A stretch of 48,939 nt of DNA, taken from NCBI GenBank assembly GCA_945861095.1, contig CAMATI010000005.1, positions 1 through 48,939 of the forward strand. The letters run 5' to 3'. This document shows, piece after piece, positions 9,004 through 18,885 of this stretch. Position 1 is the first letter of the stretch. Each line of letters opens with the position of its first letter. The DNA comes from Asaia bogorensis. Its GTDB lineage: Bacteria; Pseudomonadota; Alphaproteobacteria; Acetobacterales; Acetobacteraceae. The notes beneath the pieces were generated by a model. That model was not told the DNA's origin. It did no database searches and saw only the letters and a program-made list of their open reading frames with translations. The translations under genes and the position numbers were made by a program.

Positions 9004-9438
9004 ATGAAGCGGTTGTTCGGCGGCGGCGAGGAAGCGGTGGCGGAGGTTTTCCCGGTCCAGCATAGCGAAGACGAATGGCGCCAGAAGCTGAACCCGGCGC
9101 AGTATCAGGTGTTGCGCAAGCACGGGACGGAGCGGGCCGGCACTAGCCCGTTGAACCAGGAAAAGCGCGCCGGCACGTTCGTATGCGCCGGCTGCGGCCA
9201 GGACCTGTTTGCCGCGGGGACCAAATTCGAAAGCGGCACTGGCTGGCCCAGCTTTTGGGAGCCGTTGGAGGGCGCGGTCGGAACGACGGAGGACCGCAGT
9301 TTCTTCATGACCCGGGTGGAGGTGCATTGCAGCGCGTGCGGCGGGCATCTGGGCCATGTGTTCCCGGACGGGCCTCGGCCGACCGGTCAGCGCTATTGCA
9401 TGAACGGGGTGTCGATGGCGTTCCGGCCGGAGGAATGA
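9004..9438 (+). CDS. msrB: Peptide-methionine (R)-S-oxide reductase
   Basis: Reduces the R-epimer of methionine sulfoxide in proteins. The 144-residue product shows the two zinc-binding CxxC pairs (CAGC at 61-64 and CSAC at 109-112), the core GTGWPSFWEP, and the catalytic cysteine in RYCMNGVSM (Cys132). There is no signal peptide, so it is a cytoplasmic form. ATG 9004 is the start; the first 20 residues are variable in this family. It stands alone, convergent with acs, with a hairpin between them. Confidence 0.95.
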   Translation: MKRLFGGGEEAVAEVFPVQHSEDEWRQKLNPAQYQVLRKHGTERAGTSPLNQEKRAGTFVCAGCGQDLFAAGTKFESGTGWPSFWEPLEGAVGTTEDRSFFMTRVEVHCSACGGHLGHVFPDGPRPTGQRYCMNGVSMAFRPEE

Positions 9439-9515
9439 TCGTCCGTCCCGGATAAGGCGCGATCAGCCCATCCCGGGCATTGCCGGTCCCACTCGTCATG
9501 GCCTGCGTTGGCGGT

Positions 9516-9559
9516 CCACCCACGGCTTTGCGGAGAACGACACCGCAAATCGTGGGTGG
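9516..9559. terminator. Hairpin between convergent msrB and acs
   Basis: An inverted repeat: CCACCCACGGCTTTGCGG at 9516-9533 pairs with CCGCAAATCGTGGGTGG at 9543-9559, 16 matched pairs with one small internal mismatch and a 9-base loop. Its place between the ends of msrB and acs suits a bidirectional terminator. No T-tract is present, so it may instead be a degenerate REP-type element. Confidence 0.5.
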
Positions 9560-9601
9560 TGAGACCGCGCGTCGATCGCCGCCCTTCGATTGGATCGGTC
9601 C

Positions 9602-11551
<1,950 letters not shown>

Positions 11552-11681
11552 GGCTTGGGTCCTTGTTTCCCTTTTGCGGCCAGGAGCGGCTTTACCGTGA
11601 CCGGAACCGTGAAGCCGCTCTGGCGATTTGATTTGTCGTATAATTCACCTGTTGTCACCGGCCGCTCGGCCTCCGCCTGCT

Positions 11682-12059
11682 CTACAGGCCGGCATCCTTG
11701 GGCACGTAGATAGTGCCATCGCGGATTTCCGTCACCACCGCTTCCAGATAATCGCCGCGGCACGGGCCTTTCGTGCAGATGCCGTCGGAGATCCTGAATT
11801 CCGCCCCATGCGTGGCGCAGATGATGACCGACCCATCGTTGGACAGGAACCGATCCGGCGTCCAATCCAACGGCGTGCCGATATGCGGGCAGGAGTTCAC
11901 GTAGACGAAAACCGTCTCGCCCTGGCGCACCGCCATCAGCCCGGTGAAGCCGCCCGGCGTGGCGGCAAAGCCACGGGCCCCGCCGTCGGGAATATCCTCG
12001 ATCCGGCACAAAGCGCGCGGTTCGTCCTCGATCAACTGATCCATCATCGCGGATTCCAT
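11682..12059 (-). CDS. Rieske (2Fe-2S) ferredoxin-like protein
   Basis: A small Rieske protein that would carry electrons through a [2Fe-2S] cluster. The ligands are visible as SCPHIGTPLDW (Cys57, His59) and ICATHGAEF (Cys81, His84). The open frame extends to 12767 but its upstream part is antisense to nothing useful and overlaps the EVE gene. ATG 12059 overlaps the TAA stop of the EVE gene by one base (TAATG), pointing to translational coupling. ATG 12047 with GGAA before it is an alternative start. Product 125 residues. No oxygenase alpha subunit is adjacent, so it may be a stand-alone ferredoxin. Confidence 0.85.
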   Translation of the reverse strand: MESAMMDQLIEDEPRALCRIEDIPDGGARGFAATPGGFTGLMAVRQGETVFVYVNSCPHIGTPLDWTPDRFLSNDGSVIICATHGAEFRISDGICTKGPCRGDYLEAVVTEIRDGTIYVPKDAGL

Positions 12060-12475
12060 TATGTCAGAGTCAGTTGCCCCATCCGGCACAGCAGCGCCCA
12101 ATGCGTATCGGAGATCGGCATCACCGACAGGCGCGACTGACGCACCAGGGCGATCTCCGCCAGCGCCGGGGTGTCCTTGATCGCGGCCAGGGTAACCGGC
12201 ACCGGCATCGAGGCACGGGCTTTCATGTCGACGGCCACCCAGTCGCCCTTCTCGGCCGACGGGTCGGGATAGGCTTCCCGCACCACCTCCACCACGCCGA
12301 CGATCTCCTTGCCGATATTGGAGTGGTAGAAGAACACCAGATCGCCGGTCCGCATCGCCTTCAGGTTGAGTTTCGCGGAATGATTGCGCACGCCCGTCCA
12401 GGGCTCGATATCGTTGGCGCGCTGCTGGTCCCAGGAAAACGCATCCGGTTCGGATTTCACCAGCCAATAGGCCAT
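12059..12475 (-). CDS. EVE domain protein (PUA-fold, thymocyte nuclear protein 1-like)
   Basis: EVE domains are PUA-like folds thought to bind modified bases in DNA or RNA. The 138-residue product opens MAYWLVKSEPDAFSWDQQ and continues with WTGVRNHSAKLNLKAMRTGDLVFFYHS, both highly characteristic of the family. ATG 12475 is preceded at about 12 bp by GGAG. Longer frames upstream lack similarity. The TAATG junction with the Rieske gene suggests a two-gene operon; any functional link between the two is unknown. Confidence 0.9.
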   Translation of the reverse strand: MAYWLVKSEPDAFSWDQQRANDIEPWTGVRNHSAKLNLKAMRTGDLVFFYHSNIGKEIVGVVEVVREAYPDPSAEKGDWVAVDMKARASMPVPVTLAAIKDTPALAEIALVRQSRLSVMPISDTHWALLCRMGQLTLT

Positions 12476-12736
12476 CAGGCGGGCACTCCGCGAGCGGTCG
12501 GGTGCAACGACCGGGGGGCGGGCGAATCGGCTGGCATTCTTCGGGTTCCCCCTGGTTATGGACCCGGATGCGGACATTGCCGGGGCCGGTTCCTGGTCTG
12601 TTGCGCGCCAGCGGGCCGAGATCGCGGCCCCATCGAGCGCCCCCGCGCCGCTGGATCGCGGGCACGCGGCCATCCTGGACACTACGCCACCATGGCGGCG
12701 CTTCAAACGCAAGGCGGTATCCGCTAGGTTGCCCCG

Positions 12737-13537
12737 GTGAACCCACCCGCCAAGCTCGCGCCCCCAATGGGACGATCCCTGCACCGTTTCGCCAATCCCG
12801 GTCGCTTCCTGCGGCTGTCGGGCGCGGTGCTGCCGTGGATCGCCGTGCCGGGACTGCTTCTGATGGTCACCGGGCTGGTATGGGGTCTGTTTTTCTCACC
12901 GGCCGACTGGCAGCAGGGCGACGCGGTGCGCATCATTTACGTGCATGTTCCGTCCGCCTGGCTCGCCTTGGGCGGCTATCTGGCATTGGCCGCCTGTTCC
13001 GTGTTGTCCGTGGTGTGGCGCCACCCGCTGGCGGATCTCGCGGCGGCGGAAATCGGCCCGGTCGGCGCCGCGTTCACCGCGCTGTGCCTGGCAACCGGCA
13101 GCCTGTGGGGCAAGCCGATGTGGGGGACTTGGTGGGTGTGGGATGCCCGCCTGACCTCGGTGCTGGTGCTGCTATTTCTCTATCTGGGCCATATCGCCCT
13201 GGTGAGGGCCTTCGACGACCCTGCCCGCGGCTATCGCGCGGGCGCGATTCTGGCGCTGGTGGGCGTGGTCAATCTGCCGATCATCAAATTCAGCGTCGAT
13301 TGGTGGAACACCTTGCACCAGCCATCCTCGTTTTCCCTGACGGCGGCGCCGACGCTGCATGTCGACATGCTTTGGCCGCTGTTGATCGCCGCCCTGGGCT
13401 ACAGCCTGCTGTTTAGTGCCATCGTCCTGGCCCGGACCCGCGCCGCGGTGATGGAACGCCGCCTGCGTGGGCAGTTGATGGCACGTGCCACCGCCGCCGA
13501 TACCAGCCCCTATGCGCCCGCCGGAGAGGATGTGTGA
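12737..13537 (+). CDS. ccmC: Heme exporter / cytochrome c maturation protein CcmC
   Basis: Inner-membrane protein that delivers heme to CcmE in System I cytochrome c maturation. The tryptophan-rich WWD heme-handling motif is WGTWWVWDARLT (about residues 130-140), flanked by the two axial-ligand histidines in YVHVPSAW and TLHQPSSFS. About six membrane spans in 266 residues. GTG 12737 is the outermost start without a strong ribosome site; an ATG ten codons in (12767) is possible. ccmD overlaps its 3' end. The ccmA and ccmB genes that usually precede it are absent here. Confidence 0.94.
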   Translation: MNPPAKLAPPMGRSLHRFANPGRFLRLSGAVLPWIAVPGLLLMVTGLVWGLFFSPADWQQGDAVRIIYVHVPSAWLALGGYLALAACSVLSVVWRHPLADLAAAEIGPVGAAFTALCLATGSLWGKPMWGTWWVWDARLTSVLVLLFLYLGHIALVRAFDDPARGYRAGAILALVGVVNLPIIKFSVDWWNTLHQPSSFSLTAAPTLHVDMLWPLLIAALGYSLLFSAIVLARTRAAVMERRLRGQLMARATAADTSPYAPAGEDV

Positions 13538-13683
13538 CCCATCTGCCGTTTATCGCCATGTCGTATGCCCTGGGGGTCCTGATCCCACTGAGCCTTGCCC
13601 TCGACGCTCTGCGCCGGGTCCGCCTCGCCCGCCGGCGCCTTGCCGCGGTCGATCCGCGCCTACGGGGGAGAACCAGGCAATGA
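13534..13683 (+). CDS. ccmD: Heme exporter protein CcmD
   Basis: A 49-residue protein that I read directly from the sequence. GTG 13534 overlaps the ccmC stop (GTGTGA), and the TGA at 13681-13683 overlaps the ccmE ATG (CAATGA). It has one membrane helix (about residues 5-25) followed by a basic tail RRVRLARRRLAAVDPRLRGR, which is the standard CcmD layout. CcmD helps release holo-CcmE from the CcmABC complex. Position between ccmC and ccmE makes the call secure despite its size. Confidence 0.88.
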   Translation: MTHLPFIAMSYALGVLIPLSLALDALRRVRLARRRLAAVDPRLRGRTRQ

Positions 13684-14180
13684 CCCGCAAGGGGCGGCGT
13701 CTCTCGCTGCTGTTGCTCTGCGGCCTGGGCGTCAGCGTCTCGGCCGGCCTGTCGCTCTGGGCGCTGAGCGACAATCTTCAGCATTTCGTATCTCCGTCGG
13801 ACCTCGCCACGGTCGGGGTCGGCGGGCGTACGGTCCGCCTGGGCGGCTTGGTGGAAAAAGGCAGCGTGCAGCGGGCGACCCAGGGGCGCCCCTCGGCCAA
13901 CTTCCGCGTCACCGATGGCGCGAACAGTGTCGCCGTCACCTATGTCGGCATCCTGCCCGACCTCTTCCGAGAAGGTCAGGGTGTCGTCGCGCTTGGCGTC
14001 CTCCGCCCGGATGGCGGCTTTCAGGCGTCCGAGGTCCTGGCCAAGCACGACGAATCCTATATGCCGAAGGAAGTGGCGGAGGCCCTGAAAAAATCCGGCC
14101 ATTGGAATCCGGATGCCGGTCCGCCGCCCTCGGCGGCCCTTTGGAACACGATCCCCACCAAACCGCCCGGCGGAGGTTAA
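13680..14180 (+). CDS. ccmE: Cytochrome c-type biogenesis heme chaperone CcmE
   Basis: Periplasmic heme chaperone anchored by one N-terminal helix (about residues 8-29). It binds heme covalently through a histidine in the motif AKHDESYMP (His123, with Tyr127 as the usual heme ligand). 166 residues, normal length. The start ATG 13680 overlaps the ccmD stop and has GGGGGAGAA upstream, so ccmC, ccmD and ccmE are translationally coupled. The rest of System I (ccmF, G, H, I) must lie elsewhere. Confidence 0.95.
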   Translation: MTRKGRRLSLLLLCGLGVSVSAGLSLWALSDNLQHFVSPSDLATVGVGGRTVRLGGLVEKGSVQRATQGRPSANFRVTDGANSVAVTYVGILPDLFREGQGVVALGVLRPDGGFQASEVLAKHDESYMPKEVAEALKKSGHWNPDAGPPPSAALWNTIPTKPPGGG

Positions 14181-14182
14181 CG

Positions 14183-14437
14183 ATGACATCGCCAACAAGC
14201 GCGTCCAATCCCGATGTTCGCGGGGTTGTGTCCCCTGGGGCAGTTTCCCCTGGGGCGACTTCCCCTGGGGCGGCCTCCCTTGGGCCCGATTCCCAGTCCA
14301 AGGCGCCGCCGCCCGTGCCCGACATCGCACCGGTCGCCAAACCCGCGCCCCTGCCACCCGAGGTCGGCGGTGCGCCGGGCCCGGAGCCAACCCGATACGG
14401 CGACTGGCAGCACAAGGGGCGTGTCACGGATTTCTGA
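14183..14437 (+). CDS. SDHAF4-like / DUF1674 succinate dehydrogenase assembly factor
   Basis: An 84-residue protein whose C-terminus GGAPGPEPTRYGDWQHKGRV then TDF is the DUF1674 signature found in SDHAF4, the chaperone for flavinylated SdhA. ATG 14183 has a clear CGGAGG seven to eight bases upstream and begins 2 bp after the ccmE stop, so it belongs to the ccm operon. The N-terminal half is low-complexity and contains a four-fold Ser-Pro-Gly-Ala repeat encoded by a 15-bp tandem repeat (14,226-14,285). The repeat is not part of the family core and its copy number may vary. Confidence 0.82.
   Translation: MTSPTSASNPDVRGVVSPGAVSPGATSPGAASLGPDSQSKAPPPVPDIAPVAKPAPLPPEVGGAPGPEPTRYGDWQHKGRVTDF
14226..14285 (+). 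repeat. 15-bp tandem repeat inside the DUF1674 gene
   Basis: About four copies of a unit close to TCCCCTGGGGCGGTT, encoding S-P-G-A-x in frame. Each unit contains the palindrome CCCCTGGGG or CCCTTGGG. Confidence 0.8.
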
Positions 14438-14612
14438 CCCGTCCCGGATCGAATTCCCCCGGTTTCGGCCCGTCCAGGGCACAAGCGCGCCGAGCTGCCG
14501 GCCGCCTGCGTCCCAGGCCGAACCCCGACCGGCGCGTGCCGAACCTCCGAGAGTTCCGGTTTTGCTCTTTCGTGTTTTGCTCTGGTAAACCTTCGCATGA
14601 TACTCCCTGATC

Positions 14613-15392
14613 ATGGGTTACTGGGGCAAGATCATCGGCGGTTCGGCCGGCTTCCTGATGGGAGGGCCGTTTGGCGCCCTGGTGGGGGCGGCGCTGGGGC
14701 ATGCGGCCGATTCCGGAACCATCCCGCGGATGCGTCTGCCATTCGGTGCCCGCGCCGACTTCAACCCCGCCCGCGTCGCCGCCCTGCTGGGCCGGCGCGA
14801 TCAGCTTTTTGCCATCGTCGTCGTGGTCCTATCGGCCAAACTGGCAAAATCCGACGGCCCGGTGAACCGAGAGGAAATCGACGCGTTCAAGCGCCAGTTC
14901 CGCATCCCGCCGGAAGCGGTCCGCGATATCGGCCGCCTGTTCGACCAGGCACGCGATAGTTCCGACGGATTCGAGCCTTACGCGGACCAGTTGGCGGAAG
15001 CCTTCGCGGACAATCGCGGCACCTTGGAGGACGTTCTGACGGCGCTGTTCGTCATTGCCCGCGCCGATGGCCCCATCACCGTGGGGGAGCAGGCGTTCCT
15101 GCGCGGGGTGCATCGCTGTTTCCGCTTGGACCAGATCGCCTGGGACCGTGCCAACGGGTCCATTCCACGGCAGAACCAGACGGACGAACCCGACCCCTAC
15201 ACGGTGCTGGGGGTGCCGCGTTCAACGGGAGAGCGGGAGTTGCGAGAGGCCTGGAAGCGCCTGATGCGGGAGCATCACCCGGACAGCCTCGCCGCCCGCG
15301 GGGTGCCGGCGGAATTCGTTGCCAAGGCTTCCGACAAGGTCGCTCGCATCAATGCGGCCTGGGACCGCATCAAGCGGGAGCGTGGCCTGTGA
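14613..15392 (+). CDS. djlA: DjlA-like co-chaperone (TerB domain plus C-terminal J domain)
   Basis: Membrane-anchored DnaK co-chaperone type. The 259-residue product has a glycine-rich N-terminal hydrophobic segment (MGYWGKIIGGSAGFLMGGPF), a TerB-like helical domain (about residues 60-175) and a C-terminal J domain with the essential HPD in REHHPDSLAARG. DPYTVLGVPRSTGERELREA is the usual J-domain start. No strong ribosome site is visible before ATG 14613. Its stop overlaps the GTG start of ampD, so the two are coupled. Confidence 0.88.
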   Translation: MGYWGKIIGGSAGFLMGGPFGALVGAALGHAADSGTIPRMRLPFGARADFNPARVAALLGRRDQLFAIVVVVLSAKLAKSDGPVNREEIDAFKRQFRIPPEAVRDIGRLFDQARDSSDGFEPYADQLAEAFADNRGTLEDVLTALFVIARADGPITVGEQAFLRGVHRCFRLDQIAWDRANGSIPRQNQTDEPDPYTVLGVPRSTGERELREAWKRLMREHHPDSLAARGVPAEFVAKASDKVARINAAWDRIKRERGL

Positions 15393-16198
15393 CCCGCCGC
15401 CCGAATCCCCCGCATCTTCGGCTCGTCGCCAACCCGGAACCCTGGGTGGAAATGCCCGGCGCCCCGCGCATGACGGTGCGGGAGGAGCCGAGTCCGAACC
15501 AGGACGACCGACCAGAGGGCATGCCGATCGACACGCTCGTGCTTCATTACACGGGGATGCGTTCGGCGCGGGCTGCGATCGACCGATTGCGCGATCCCGC
15601 CGCGCAGGTTTCGTCTCATTATGTCGTTGATGAGGATGGAACGGCTATTCAACTGGTGGCGGAGGATAGGCGGGCCTGGCATGCCGGCGTGTCGTATTGG
15701 CGTGGGCATACGGCGCTGAATGGGCGCTCGATCGGGATCGAGATCGTCAATCCTGGCCACGAATGGGGCTATCGCGATTTTCCGGTGCTGCAACTGGCGG
15801 CGGTCTGCGATCTGTGCCTGTCGATCCTGGAGCGGCACCCGATCCCGGCCCGCAATGTCGTGGCGCATAGCGACGTGGCCCCCGATCGCAAGGAGGACCC
15901 CGGGGAGCGGTTCGACTGGCGGGAACTGGCGCGGAATGGCGTGGGGCTTTGGCCGGAGGATGTGCCCGACCTGGGTGCCGGCGGGATCATCCGTGATGCC
16001 GTGTCGCTGCGCCCGGTGCGCGCCGCGCTGATCGATATCGGCTACCAACTGGCCCCGGAAGGCGCGCTGGACCCGGCCCTGGCGTCGGTGCTGCGGGCGT
16101 TTCAGCGGCATTGGCGGCCCGAGGCGGTGACCGGGCAGGTGGATGACGGGACACTGGTGCGGTTGCAGGCGGTGCTGCGGTTGGTGCGGGAGGGGTAG
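15389..16198 (+). CDS. ampD: N-acetylmuramoyl-L-alanine amidase, AmpD type
   Basis: Cleaves the lactyl-amide bond of anhydro-muropeptides in cell-wall recycling. The 269-residue product has the Amidase_2 zinc ligands in VLHYTGM (His53), VVAHSDVAPDRKEDPG (His160 and Asp170), as in AmpD (His34, His154, Asp164). A C-terminal peptidoglycan-binding-type helical domain (about 200-265, with LDPALASVLRAFQRHWRP) is present. There is no signal peptide, supporting a cytoplasmic recycling role. The GTG 15389 start overlaps the djlA stop (GTGA). Confidence 0.93.
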   Translation: MTRRPNPPHLRLVANPEPWVEMPGAPRMTVREEPSPNQDDRPEGMPIDTLVLHYTGMRSARAAIDRLRDPAAQVSSHYVVDEDGTAIQLVAEDRRAWHAGVSYWRGHTALNGRSIGIEIVNPGHEWGYRDFPVLQLAAVCDLCLSILERHPIPARNVVAHSDVAPDRKEDPGERFDWRELARNGVGLWPEDVPDLGAGGIIRDAVSLRPVRAALIDIGYQLAPEGALDPALASVLRAFQRHWRPEAVTGQVDDGTLVRLQAVLRLVREG

Positions 16199-16199
16199 A

Positions 16200-16440
16200 A
16201 GGGCGGGGCTCTGCCCCGGACCCCGCCAGGGGCTTTGCCCCTGGACCCCACCAAGGGCGACGGCCCTTGGAACCCGGACCATTGGTGCCCTTGAAGGATG
16301 GGGCCTACCCGGACGTTGATACGTCCGGGTAGGCCCCATCCTTCAAGGGCAACCAAAGAATCGCATTCCAAAGGCCGCGCCTTTGGTGGGTCCAGGGCAA
16401 AGCCCTGGTCGGGGTCCGGGGCGGAAGCCCCGCCCTTCCC
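16200..16440. repeat. Compound palindromic element with a 30-bp perfect core hairpin
   Basis: Located between the convergent ampD and phaZ genes. The core arms 16,287-16,316 and 16,321-16,350 pair perfectly over 30 bp around a 4-base loop (TGAT), with TTGGT/ACCAA continuing the stem past one bulged base. On both sides are short hairpins (CCAGGGGCTTTGCCCCTGG, CCAAGGGCGACGGCCCTTGG, CCAAAGGCCGCGCCTTTGG, CCAGGGCAAAGCCCTGG). The outer ends match GGGGC-TCCGG-GCCCC-type blocks. The same architecture occurs at 27.33-27.59 kb. It could end transcription from both sides. Confidence 0.85.
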
Positions 16441-16441
16441 C

Positions 16442-17659
16442 TCAACTCAACGCCTGGATCATCCCCCGCACCCGCGGATACACCTCCCGCGCCCAGCGGG
16501 ACCCGCTGAACACGCCGTAATGGCCGACCCCACTTTGCAGGTGATGGCGCTTCTGGCTGATCCGCAGCCCCGTGCACAAATCCAGCGCCGCCATCGTCTG
16601 CCCCACGGCGCAGATATCGTCGCGTTCCCCCTCCACCGTCATCAGCGCGGTATGCCGGATGGCAGAGGGCCGCACCGGCTCTCCATGCCAGGTCAGCTTG
16701 CCCAGCGGCAGGTCATGGTCTTGAAACACCCGCTGCACGGTTTCCAGATAGAATTCGGCGGGCAGGTCCATCACCGCGCCATACTCGGCATAGAAGCGGC
16801 TATGCGCGCTGGATGCCGCGATATCCCCGCCGACCAGCGCCCGGAACTGGCCCATATGCGCCGCGATATGGCGGTCCAGGTTCATGCTCATGAACGCGGT
16901 CAGTTGGAGAAATCCCGGGTAGACCCGCCGCCCGGCGCCATGGAAGCGCCACGGGACATCGGCGATGAGTTTCTTCTCGAACCATTCGATCGGGCGGGAT
17001 TTTGCCAGATCGTTGACCTTGGTGGGATTGATCCGGGTGTCCATCGGGCCGGCCATCAAGGTCAGGCTGCGCGGTTGAGCCGGGTTGCGCGTGCGGGCCA
17101 TCACGGCGGTGGCGGCCAGGGCCGCGACGGTTGGCTGGCAGACCGCGATCATATGCGCCCCCGGTCCCATCGCCTCCTGGAAGGCAATCAGATGGTCGAC
17201 GAAATCGTCGAACCCGAACGTCCCTGCCGCGGGCGGGATGTCGCGCGCGTTCTTCCAATCCGTGATGTAGACGTCGTGTTCCGGCAGCAGCACGGCGATG
17301 GTTCCGCGCAGCAGGGTCGCGAAATGGCCGGACATCGGCGCCACCACCATGACCCGAGGCTGCGCCACCGTGGTGTCCTTGCGGAACCGCAGCAGCGTGC
17401 CGAACGGCGTGTCGTGGGCAACCTCCTCCGTCACGCCCACCACGTCCTCGCCCATTTTCGCCGTCTTGAAGCCGAAATCCGGGCGTTTATGGGTCAGGCC
17501 GCTTTCCGCCAACAGACTGCAGGCGGCGCCGAATTGGCGGAGCGCGCCTGGGGTGTAGCCGTTGATTTCCAGGGCGCGCGCCAGGCCCGCGCCGACGCGA
17601 GCAACATGGCGCAGCGGCATAAGCAGGTCTGCCTGGGCCTGATAGAGCTTGTACATCAT
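16442..17659 (-). CDS. phaZ: Intracellular polyhydroxyalkanoate depolymerase
   Basis: Mobilises stored poly-3-hydroxybutyrate. The 405-residue product matches the intracellular PhaZ family in length and pattern. The nucleophile is a cysteine in the pseudo-lipase box VCQPTVAAL (Cys174), as in the Ralstonia-type enzyme. DWKNARDIP, TLMAGPMDTRINPT and the C-terminal QSGVGHYGVFSGSRW with the catalytic histidine are family hallmarks. The start is a double ATG (17659/17656). It diverges from the GST-like gene. No PHA synthase is in the window. Confidence 0.94.
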   Translation of the reverse strand: MMYKLYQAQADLLMPLRHVARVGAGLARALEINGYTPGALRQFGAACSLLAESGLTHKRPDFGFKTAKMGEDVVGVTEEVAHDTPFGTLLRFRKDTTVAQPRVMVVAPMSGHFATLLRGTIAVLLPEHDVYITDWKNARDIPPAAGTFGFDDFVDHLIAFQEAMGPGAHMIAVCQPTVAALAATAVMARTRNPAQPRSLTLMAGPMDTRINPTKVNDLAKSRPIEWFEKKLIADVPWRFHGAGRRVYPGFLQLTAFMSMNLDRHIAAHMGQFRALVGGDIAASSAHSRFYAEYGAVMDLPAEFYLETVQRVFQDHDLPLGKLTWHGEPVRPSAIRHTALMTVEGERDDICAVGQTMAALDLCTGLRISQKRHHLQSGVGHYGVFSGSRWAREVYPRVRGMIQALS

Positions 17660-17797
17660 CGCCGCACGCGCCGGGAATCCTTCTCAGGCCAGTCTTTTTC
17701 AGCAGGATGCCGCCAAACCGTCACTAACGCTCGCCATCCGGCGTCCGCCACTGTTATATTGCACCGCAGCATGGCAGCGCACGAGGAAGATGTCACG

Positions 17798-18454
17798 ATG
17801 AATGGCGCTACCCTATTTATTAGCAGCAAGAACTACTCCTCCTGGTCGTTGCGCGGGTACCTCCTGACCCGGCTGGCGGGTCTGGATGTCGATATCGAAG
17901 TCGTCTCCCCGGACGATCCCACAAACCGGGCCGAACTGCTGATGCAGTCGTCCTCGATTCGCATTCCATACCTGGTGCATGACGATGTCACGGTCTGGGA
18001 CACGCTTGCGATGGCCGAATATCTGAACGAACTGTTTCCCAAGGCCGCCATGCTGCCCGCGGATCGGATCGCGCGGGCGCGGTGCCGCTCGATTTCGGGG
18101 GAGATGCATTCCGGGTTCTCCGCCCTGCGGGAGGCGTTGCCGATGAACCTGCGTCTGTTCCGCCCGGGCTTTACCGTGTGGTCCGCCGTGCAGGCCGATA
18201 TCGACCGGATTACCGAGATTTGGCGCGACTGCCTCGGAGAATGGGGTGGGCCGTTCCTGTTCGGGCGGCACTGCACCATTGCCGATGCGATGTATGCGCC
18301 GGTGGTGACACGATTCCGCAGCTACGACATCGCCCAGGACGAGATCTGCCGGCGCTACTGCCAGCAGATCATGGCCTGGGCACCGATGCGCGAATGGTTC
18401 GCCGCCGCTCAGAAGGAACCGGAACAGATCGACGAACTGGATATCGAGTTCTGA
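17798..18454 (+). CDS. Glutathione S-transferase family protein
   Basis: 218-residue cytoplasmic protein with an N-terminal thioredoxin-like domain (LFISSKNYSSWSLRGYLLTR, with IRIPYLVHDDVTVWDTLAMAEYL holding the cis-proline and the glutathione-contacting region) and a helical C-terminal domain containing FGRHCTIADAMYAPV. ATG 17798 has GAGGAAGA about 9 bp upstream; a longer frame exists but has no support. A TATATT at about 17,753 could be its -10 box. The substrate is unknown. It converges with a broken cupin gene 7 bp downstream. Confidence 0.88.
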   Translation: MNGATLFISSKNYSSWSLRGYLLTRLAGLDVDIEVVSPDDPTNRAELLMQSSSIRIPYLVHDDVTVWDTLAMAEYLNELFPKAAMLPADRIARARCRSISGEMHSGFSALREALPMNLRLFRPGFTVWSAVQADIDRITEIWRDCLGEWGGPFLFGRHCTIADAMYAPVVTRFRSYDIAQDEICRRYCQQIMAWAPMREWFAAAQKEPEQIDELDIEF

Positions 18455-18460
18455 TCGAGG

Positions 18461-18885
18461 TTACGGAGGCGACTTCGCTGCTGCCGGCCATGGCGCCGGG
18501 ACGGGGAGGGCACAAGGGCCCGCCCCGGGGCCACCCACGTCGACCGTGGTGAAACCGGCCGGTCCGACCACCTCCTGACAATCCATGTCCGGCGAGTCAT
18601 CGAACAGGAAATGCGTGATGTCCGGGCGCTGGTGCACGCAGTCTCCGGCCGCGACCAGATGCTCCTTGTCCTCATACATGAATTTCGCCCGGCCCTTCAG
18701 CATCCGCACGATGTGACAATCGGCCTCGTGGAAATGCCAGCCGGTGCCACCTTCGGGTGCCTGATTGGCCTTCACCAAATGGGCGATTACCCGTCCGCCG
18801 GTTGCCGCCGCGACCGCGAGGTCCCGATACAGGAAAAAATCGCGCTACCCTTGGCCGGACCATGCGGTGTCGGCTGGTTTGACAT
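18461..18885 (-). pseudogene. Cupin domain protein, frameshifted near the N-terminus
   Basis: The main frame reads VKANQAPEGGTGWHFHEADC and continues with CHIVRMLKGRAKFMYED and LVAAGDCVHQRPDITHFLFD, a typical single-domain cupin with HxH-type metal ligands (WHFHEAD). Upstream in this frame, FFLYRDLAVAAATGGRV is clearly cupin sequence, but a TAG stands at 18,847-18,845 with no start between. In the neighbouring frame an ATG at 18885 begins MSNQPTPHGPAKGS and runs into the same place. Adding one base in the A6 run (18,834-18,839) joins both parts into a 141-residue protein. Either the gene is broken or the run is a sequencing error; a shortened form from GTG 18778 would lose about 20 residues. 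Confidence 0.72.

Noticed and set aside
18834..18839. Programmed frameshifting as the explanation of the cupin reading-frame break
   Set aside because: A6 can slip, but there is no downstream stem-loop or conserved signal that I can see; a simple indel or sequencing error is more likely.
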